Positions 59,391 through 64,000 of a stretch of 64,000 bases of DNA are shown here, piece by piece. The stretch is from UBA2160 sp964588665. Lineage in GTDB: Bacteria > Chloroflexota > Dehalococcoidia > Lucifugimonadales > UBA1123. Made by a program: the position numbers and the translations under genes. Where the stretch lies: positions 1 through 64,000 of the forward strand of contig CAZPQQ010000009.1 of the NCBI GenBank assembly GCA_964588665.1. Direction: 5' to 3'. The notes beneath the pieces are model-generated. The model was given only the letters and a program-made list of their open reading frames with translations. It made no database searches and had not been told where the DNA came from. Every line of letters begins with the position of its first letter. The first letter of the stretch is position 1.

Positions 59391-60189
59391 GAGGCAGACC
59401 GATAGCCTCGAACGAATCGGCGCCGGCGTCGTATTTCGCCTGAGCCGCTCGCATGACCTCCAATGCGTCCTCGCGTTGTGCTGCTTGAGCGAAGATCTGC
59501 TGCTCGTTCCGCCGCGCCGCCTCCATCGGGAGATCGAGGCCCTCCTTGAGGCTGCGTTTGCACGCGTCCAGCGCCCATGCGGGCCACTGCGCGATGTGCG
59601 TTGCCCAGGCAATCGCTTCCTCGCGAAGCTTGTCGTCGGGCACGACTTTGTTGATGGCGCCGATTTCCAGCGCGCGCCGAGCCGTCATCGGGCGACCGTC
59701 CAGGATCAGTTCCATGCACCTGACGGGTCCGATCAGCTTGGCGAGACGAGTCGTGCCGCCGCCGCCCGGGATGATTCCCAGCGCGACCTCGGGCTGGCCG
59801 TACGTCGCGGACTCGGCGGCGATGCGGAGGTCGCACGCCCACGACATCTCGGAGCCGCCTCCCCAGGCCTGTCCGTTGTTGGCTGCAATGGAGATCATCG
59901 GCCCGAATCCGATGTCCTCGAACGGCGGGCGCGCCGCACCCGCGACTGCGCGTTCCGTGGGCGGGACGCTGAACCGCTCGACGATCGATCGCAACGACCA
60001 GTGCGCGATGAAGTAGCCGGGCGTGTCGGAGGCGAGCACGAAAACGCGACAACCGGCGGCCTGCAATTCGTCTCGAGCCGCGATTATCCGCGCCGCCAGC
60101 TCCGGTGTGCCGAAGTTCTTCGGCGGATCGGTGAACACGATCAACCCGACCCCGTCGGCTGGCTGCGTAACGTTCAAGGTGATCGGCAT
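59383..60189 (-). CDS. enoyl-CoA hydratase/isomerase family protein
   Basis: 268 residues from the ATG at 60189 (GAAGGAG upstream). The crotonase core has ISIAANNGQAWGGGSEMSWACDLR, with the oxyanion-hole glycines, and GIIPGGGGTTRLAKLIG. The usual catalytic Glu pair is incomplete: the first position lies in a loop reading WGGGSEMS, and the second is Gly/Pro-rich, so it may be an isomerase or a hydrolase instead of a hydratase. It heads the fumarase-sdh-thuA run. Confidence 0.85.
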   Translation of the reverse strand: MPITLNVTQPADGVGLIVFTDPPKNFGTPELAARIIAARDELQAAGCRVFVLASDTPGYFIAHWSLRSIVERFSVPPTERAVAGAARPPFEDIGFGPMISIAANNGQAWGGGSEMSWACDLRIAAESATYGQPEVALGIIPGGGGTTRLAKLIGPVRCMELILDGRPMTARRALEIGAINKVVPDDKLREEAIAWATHIAQWPAWALDACKRSLKEGLDLPMEAARRNEQQIFAQAAQREDALEVMRAAQAKYDAGADSFEAIGLPRD

Positions 60190-60323
60190 CCAAACGCTCC
60201 TTCGGCAGTGTGAGTGAGTCGATGCGCGGCGTCCGCGCCGGTCGAGCATACCACAGTGCCGCGATGGCAGGCGCCTCTGGCACGCAACGTCTGGCGTGGC
60301 GTCAATCACGGCCAAAACGCGCA

Positions 60324-60352
60324 TTGACCGACGCACCGCGCCTTGCTAGACT
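60324..60352 (+). promoter_or_regulatory. promoter of the selenoprotein gene
   Basis: TTGACC (60324-60329), 17 bp and TAGACT (60347-60352). The predicted start near 60359 gives a leader of about 114 nt before the ATG at 60473. Confidence 0.5.
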
Positions 60353-60472
60353 CGGGCCATCGACACGGATTCCCGCATCGAATGCGAAGCCCCTGCATCC
60401 AATGCCTGGGTGCTGTTACACGGCAGCCGATGCAAATCCCAATCCCAAGTGATCCCGAGGAGTGAGGCGGAT

Positions 60473-60973
60473 ATGGGCGAGAAGCTACAACAGGGAGATA
60501 GGCTCCCGTCGATCACACTAACGCTAACCAACGGCGACACCCTGCGACTGCCGGACGAGATGCCGTCGCGATATGTCGCGTTGCTTTTCTATCGCGGCCA
60601 CTGGTGACCGTACTGCCGGCGGCAGTTGGCCGCCTTCCAAGAACAGAAAGCCGAGCTCGAAGCACTCGGAGTCACTGTCATCGCTGCCTGCGTCGACACC
60701 AAGGAGCAGGTCGAAGACGTCGCGAACAACAACCCGGGCGGGTTGACCTTTCCCATGGCCTATGGCGTCACCAAAGAAGACGCCGATACGCTGGGAAGCT
60801 GGTGGTCCGAGGACCGCGGCGGCTACATCCAGCCGACAGAGTTCCTGATCAGCCGAGGCGGAATGGTGTTCGGCGCCCTGTACGCATCCGGCCCGATCGG
60901 CCGCATGGGCGCCGACGAAGTAATCCGCTCGATCACGAATCGCGAGAAACGCGCTCGGGAGCAGGCCGGATAG
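60473..60973 (+). CDS. peroxiredoxin-like selenoprotein (Sec-x-x-Cys), in-frame UGA
   Basis: 166 residues if the TGA at 60605-60607 is read as selenocysteine. The frame before it (MGEKLQQGDRLPSITLTL to VALLFYRGHW) and after it (PYCRRQLAAFQEQKAEL and so on to the TAG at 60971) are the same frame, and together they form one complete AhpC/TSA-redoxin-like domain. Cysteine homologues carry GHWCPYC at this place, so UGA replaces the first, nucleophilic Cys (Sec45; resolving Cys48). GAGGAGTGAGGCGG precedes the ATG. A hairpin of SECIS form follows the UGA (60618-60634). It would reduce peroxides or disulfides. SelA, SelB, SelC and SelD are not in this window. Confidence 0.88.
60618..60634 (+). promoter_or_regulatory. 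candidate bacterial SECIS element
   Basis: GGCGGC (60618-60623) and GCCGCC (60629-60634) pair around the loop AGTTG. The apical loop is 17-21 nt past the UGA and has G at its second position, which fits the known bacterial SECIS pattern (loop about 16-37 nt downstream, G in the first two loop positions). A competing stem ACTGCC/GGCAGT (60612-60626) is also possible. Confidence 0.7.
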
Positions 60974-61024
60974 CGTTAGTGTCCTGAGTCAGAAATTCGT
61001 GCGACAATGTCGCGAGCCGAAGTT

Positions 61025-61053
61025 GTAGGGGAGGGTTTCAAACCCTTCCGGCG
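61025..61053. repeat. dispersed repeat family B, copy 4
   Basis: GTAGGGGAGGGTTTCAAACC followed by CTTCCGGCG, a variant of the family B palindrome, in the 295-bp gap 60974-61268 that has no gene. GTGTCCTGAGTCAGAAATTC just before it resembles sequence near 22942. Confidence 0.75.
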
Positions 61054-61152
61054 TGTCGCATGTAACATCGCCACGGGATAAACGACAAGCACGTTGTACC
61101 CGCGTGGCAACCCATCATGTCCTCGAAACCAGGCGGGCGTGTCTGAGAGTCA

Positions 61153-61179
61153 TGCTTGGCCCTGAAGGGCCAGAGCACC
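61153..61179. repeat. dispersed repeat family D, copy 2
   Basis: 27 bp identical to 41958-41984, with the same hairpin core around GGCCCTGAAGGGCC. Confidence 0.85.
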
Positions 61180-61268
61180 GCGATAAGTGGCGGGCTCGGT
61201 TCCCCTTGGGCGAATCTGCCTCAGGCATGACCTTCAGGCAGACCCTGGACGGCCACACACAGGCGAGC

Positions 61269-62111
61269 CTAGCGCCCCTTGAAGACCGGCGTGCGCTTTT
61301 CGTGGAACGAGCTGCGGCCCTCTCTCGCGTCGTAGGTGTTCCGAACCGTGTTGCCCAGCTCGACCTCACGGGCCAGCGAGTCGCGCAGTCCGTGAGAGGC
61401 GGAGTATTCGAGGGCGGCTTTGAACACCGCGACGGTCTGGGTCGGCAGGTTCGCCAGCACTCGGATGTACTCGGACGACTCCTCCTCGAATAAGTCCATT
61501 GGCCATACGTGGTTGGCCCATCCCCAGGCCAGCGCTTCGTCCGACAGCATGTGGCGTCCGGTCAGCAGCATCTCCATCGCGCGCCCGCGACCGATGATGC
61601 GCGGCAGTTGCCATGACGAACCGCCGTTCAACGCGATCGCGCGAGTCACACGGTGATCGCCGACCTCAATGTTGTCGGCGCAAAGTCTGATGTCGCAGGC
61701 GCAGGCGAGCTCGAATCCGTGCCCAAGCGCCCATCCCGTGATCAGGGCGACGACCGGCTTGTCCAGCTCCCTGATGCCCGTGAGCAGTTGATGGTGCACT
61801 TTGGCCGAGCTGTCGGTGTCCTGGTGCGGCTCCATGCCTTTGAGATCGTCGCCCGAACAGAACGCGACCGTGCCTTCGCCTCGGAGCGTCACCACCCTGA
61901 TCTCGGACCGAGTGGCGGCGTACTCGACGAGCTTTTGCATCTCCCTGAGCATCCGGTAGTTCAGGGCATTCAGTCGCTCGGGCTTGTTCATGACGATGGA
62001 CAGAACGCCGAGTTGGGAGAACTCCCACCGAACGTGCCGCCACTCGCCATCCTCCAGCGCGGGAACGGGTGGTTGAGTTGCTTGCGATCCGGCGCCTGCT
62101 GAGGTTGTCAT
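61269..62111 (-). CDS. enoyl-CoA hydratase/isomerase family protein
   Basis: 280 residues. Crotonase landmarks are VVTLRGEGTVAFCSGDDLKGM (first oxyanion-hole loop), VVALITGWALGHGFELACACD (second oxyanion-hole loop) and ALNGGSSWQLPRIIGRGRAMEMLLTG. The Glu pair of true hydratases (both Glu) is not complete; the second is Gly-Gly-Ser, so an isomerase or other crotonase activity is possible. An N-terminal Thr/Ala-rich tail of about 25 residues is longer than usual, and an internal start is possible. Its relation to the 59383 paralogue is distant. Confidence 0.86.
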   Translation of the reverse strand: MTTSAGAGSQATQPPVPALEDGEWRHVRWEFSQLGVLSIVMNKPERLNALNYRMLREMQKLVEYAATRSEIRVVTLRGEGTVAFCSGDDLKGMEPHQDTDSSAKVHHQLLTGIRELDKPVVALITGWALGHGFELACACDIRLCADNIEVGDHRVTRAIALNGGSSWQLPRIIGRGRAMEMLLTGRHMLSDEALAWGWANHVWPMDLFEEESSEYIRVLANLPTQTVAVFKAALEYSASHGLRDSLAREVELGNTVRNTYDAREGRSSFHEKRTPVFKGR

Positions 62112-62215
62112 CGGATGTCCTCCTTGTCGGTCTGGTTCCTGGTCCAGCGCCCGGCGACGTTTCGGTGATCCCGCCGAAGAGCCTTCGGACTGCTAAGCGA
62201 TTGACCCAATGTGTA

Positions 62216-62396
62216 TCACAACGCGGGCACCGCCGTCTCGACCCTGCGCGTCGCTTCGTCGTAGGCCGTTCCGGGAGCGAACGTGATCGGCTCGCCGAAA
62301 CGGACCTCGACGCGTCCTCGTCGGAGCAGCGGCAGGTACGACGGCTTCCCGAACCTGTCGATGTGCAGATGCACCGGTATACTTGCAATCACCTGC
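62216..62396 (-). pseudogene. 3' remnant of a PlsC-type acyltransferase
   Basis: The minus strand reads QVIASIPVHLHIDRFG, then KPSYLPLLRRGRVEVRFGEP and ITFAPGTAYDEATRRVET, ending AVPAL at the TGA 62218-62216. This matches the C-terminal part of 1-acyl-glycerol-3-phosphate acyltransferases (VP hydrophobic strand and the VRFGEPI strand). The frame is cut at about 62396 by the family C repeat, and the HX4D catalytic half is absent. It is therefore a dead fragment, not a small gene. Confidence 0.65.
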
Positions 62397-62440
62397 GATG
62401 CAGGGGCGAAGCCCCGTCGGATCCTAGGGTGTCCCTAGAA
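62396..62440. repeat. dispersed repeat family C, copy 4
   Basis: GATGCAGGGGCGAAGCCCCG, then GATCCTAGGGTGTCCCTAG. It is shared with copy 1 (CAGGGGCGAAGCCC at 20055). It abuts the truncated plsC fragment. Nothing else is recognised to 62621. Confidence 0.65.
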
Positions 62441-62621
62441 AACCTTCGTGGGCGGGTGGGCGGGACCAAACGGGCATCACGAAAGGCCTTCCAACCCAGC
62501 GGTGATGTGTGATTTCGCTCCGGTCGAAAATGCCGCCGTCAGTGTCACACGCACTATCCGCGGTGCGGACGTAATCTCGATGGCATCGGGACCTAAGGCG
62601 AACGCACGAAGTTGCATTTCA

Positions 62622-63461
62622 TCAGATGCGAGCGTCCATCCACTGGACGACGTCCGTCAACACTTGGGCTTTCTTGGGTTCGTTCATGATCTCGTGGTAT
62701 GCGCCGTCGTAGAGCTTCAACATCTTGTCGTCGGAAGCAGCCCGGGCGTGGAGCTCGACGCTGCCTTCCGGATCGATGAGCGCATCCGCCGCGCCGTGCA
62801 TGACGAGGATCGGCAGCGTGACGGCTTCCATTCGCGCCTGGATTCGCTTGCAGGCGCCCATGAGCTCGGCGGCGGTGCGGGCCATGGTCCGCCCCCGATA
62901 CACCAGCGGGTCGTTGTCGTAGGCGGCAACCACCTCCGGGTCGCGGGAGATCACCCCGCTGTCCAAACCTTTGACCGGCAGTCGTGGAACCAGAGCGCCG
63001 AGAATAGCTGCTACCCACTGCAACGGCGCGGGCACGTCGTCTGCGAGTCGGATCAGCGCGCCAGTCAGCACCATGCCTCTGACCGCGAGGCGACCGTCGA
63101 TCGCAAGCAGGGCGGCGATTCCTCCGCCGGTGCTGTGACCCAATAAAAACAGCGGGATGCCGGGCTCCTGCTCACCAGCGCGTTTAATGAACTCGTCCGT
63201 ATCGTCCACAAGGGTGCTGATCGATCTAATCAGACCCTTCAGACCGTCCGAGCGCCCATGGCCGCGCAGATCGTAGGCGTGCACCGCGTAGCTGCTGCGA
63301 ACGAGGCGCTCGGCCACATGCGCGTAACGACCGCTGTGCTCGGCGTACCCGTGCACGATGACGACAGCCGCTTTGGCTTCGCCACTGGGCCGCCACGTCT
63401 GCTCGAAGAGCGTCACCCCGTCGCGGGTTTCGAAGCTGCCTTCCGTGTGATGGATTTCCAT
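62622..63461 (-). CDS. alpha/beta hydrolase, monoacylglycerol lipase-like
   Basis: 279 residues. The nucleophile elbow GHSTGGG holds the catalytic Ser; AADALIDPEGS carries the Asp and AYHEIMNE the His. VIVHGYAEHSGRYAHVAE, with an HG oxyanion motif, is characteristic of the monoacylglycerol lipase/lysophospholipase branch. No signal peptide is present. It likely hydrolyses lipid esters in the cytoplasm. It lies 9 bp downstream of the MBL-fold gene on the same strand, so they are one unit. Confidence 0.88.
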   Translation of the reverse strand: MEIHHTEGSFETRDGVTLFEQTWRPSGEAKAAVVIVHGYAEHSGRYAHVAERLVRSSYAVHAYDLRGHGRSDGLKGLIRSISTLVDDTDEFIKRAGEQEPGIPLFLLGHSTGGGIAALLAIDGRLAVRGMVLTGALIRLADDVPAPLQWVAAILGALVPRLPVKGLDSGVISRDPEVVAAYDNDPLVYRGRTMARTAAELMGACKRIQARMEAVTLPILVMHGAADALIDPEGSVELHARAASDDKMLKLYDGAYHEIMNEPKKAQVLTDVVQWMDARI

Positions 63462-63470
63462 TGTCCGCCC

Positions 63471-64000
63471 TTAACCGGATGCCTCGTCTGCCAGCCGTCG
63501 TACTGCCTCTCGGGCGTTGTCGCGCAGCGGTGGGAAGTGGCCGAAGGCAACCGTATCGAACTCCAGGCCGGCCATCTTGCCGATGGAATCCAACGCCTGT
63601 GCCGCGTCCTGCGTCACCATTGCCGCGGGCGGACTCAGGCGCCCTGACCGATGCTGCAACGCATCTCCAACGATCAGCACGCCGCAAGAGGTCAGCAAAA
63701 GGCAGATGCTGCCTGGGGTGTGTCCGGGCGTATGCACGACGCGGATGTCGTCGCCCATGGGCAGGAATTCGCCGTCATCGAGTTCATGGTCAACGCCGGC
63801 GGACGGACCGCTCATGGCCGCGACCATCGGGCGAACAACCGTCGCAAAGAGCTTGTTTTGATGCGGGTCGGGCATTTTGGCATTCCCGTTAATGATCGGC
63901 GCTTCCAGTCGATGCGCGGCCACGAATGCGGATGACATTTCGACCACGGCCGCCAAGCCTCCGGTGTGGTCTGGGTGATGGTGTGTGAGAACGACCAGCT
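63471..64000 (-). CDS. MBL-fold metallo-hydrolase (partial, runs off right edge)
   Basis: About 176 residues from the right edge to the stop at 63471. The zinc motif HxHxDH appears as THHHPDHTGG (63965-63995, minus strand). A second ligand set is VVHTPGHTPGSICLL, and a further His is in VAFGHFPP. These are the metal-binding residues of the metallo-beta-lactamase fold. The N-terminus lies outside the window. The substrate is unknown; glyoxalase II-like or lactonase-like types share these motifs. Confidence 0.85.
   Translation of the reverse strand, partial: LVVLTHHHPDHTGGLAAVVEMSSAFVAAHRLEAPIINGNAKMPDPHQNKLFATVVRPMVAAMSGPSAGVDHELDDGEFLPMGDDIRVVHTPGHTPGSICLLLTSCGVLIVGDALQHRSGRLSPPAAMVTQDAAQALDSIGKMAGLEFDTVAFGHFPPLRDNAREAVRRLADEASG

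Noticed and set aside
1..64000. tRNA, rRNA and CRISPR arrays
   Set aside because: No cloverleaf with a GTTCRA loop and no regularly spaced direct repeats were seen; the GGTTCGA matches at 10215 and 58303 belong to repeat family A.

Overview
The window reads as a chromosomal segment from an uncultured bacterium, most likely a Chloroflexota of the SAR202/Dehalococcoidia type. That placement is inferred from gene content and not proven. The supporting content is flavin/F420-type oxidoreductases (50656-51741, 20368-21293, 22321-22728), a CaiB/BaiF CoA-transferase, a tungsten-type aldehyde:ferredoxin oxidoreductase, an hspR-grpE-dnaK operon, an LprG-like lipoprotein and an archaellin-like protein. 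G+C is high throughout. A run of ten Ns at 341-350 shows that this is a scaffolded assembly. No rRNA, tRNA or CRISPR array was found.

Layout. 1-6.6 kb: a partial nitronate monooxygenase, a candidate structured small RNA ahead of a NYN-domain protein, a TcuA-like flavoprotein and a MoxR-DUF58-DUF4129 operon. 6.6-12.4 kb: crcB, trxB, a GSA-aminomutase-like transaminase, a VOC protein, an amidohydrolase-like protein, a sulfite-oxidase-fold protein and a 56-residue zinc ribbon. 12.5-15.6 kb: hspR-grpE-dnaK behind a promoter overlapped by a 7-N7-7 inverted repeat. 15.7-29 kb: metabolic genes (SelA-fold PLP enzyme, CoA-transferase, GNAT, LLM oxidoreductase with a frameshift, aldo/keto reductase, Ddn-like protein, DUF885, transaminase, manC) and an uncharacterised two-gene pair at 24987-25803. 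29.5-41.9 kb: hybrid histidine kinase, Tat-signal microprotein, FHA protein, an LprG-like lipoprotein with a DHA2 exporter, two convergent truncated genes, an acyl-CoA ligase, a dipeptidase, the archaellin and a pentapeptide-repeat protein. 42-50 kb: a tungsten module (MoeA-PBP, MoeA and AOR facing tupABC). 50.6-64 kb: LLM and Gfo/Idh oxidoreductases, a thuA-sdhABDC-fumarase-enoyl-CoA hydratase run, a selenocysteine peroxiredoxin-like gene, a second enoyl-CoA hydratase, a hydrolase and a partial MBL-fold protein.

How it fits together. The tungsten genes form one functional unit: tungstate import (TupABC), metal insertion into molybdopterin (two MoeA-type proteins) and a W-cofactor enzyme (AOR). 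The sdh and fumarase genes cover succinate to malate. Four families of short dispersed repeats occupy most intergenic gaps, and several broken genes (15719, 62216) end exactly at them. This suggests that the repeats mark sites of gene loss or rearrangement.

Strongest points for follow-up: the in-frame UGA with a candidate bacterial SECIS at 60605-60634; the archaellin with an inserted beta-sandwich-like domain at 39970-41037; the tungsten locus; the lprG-p55-like pair; the DUF7689-like pair; and the tandem tetraloop RNA at 530-589.
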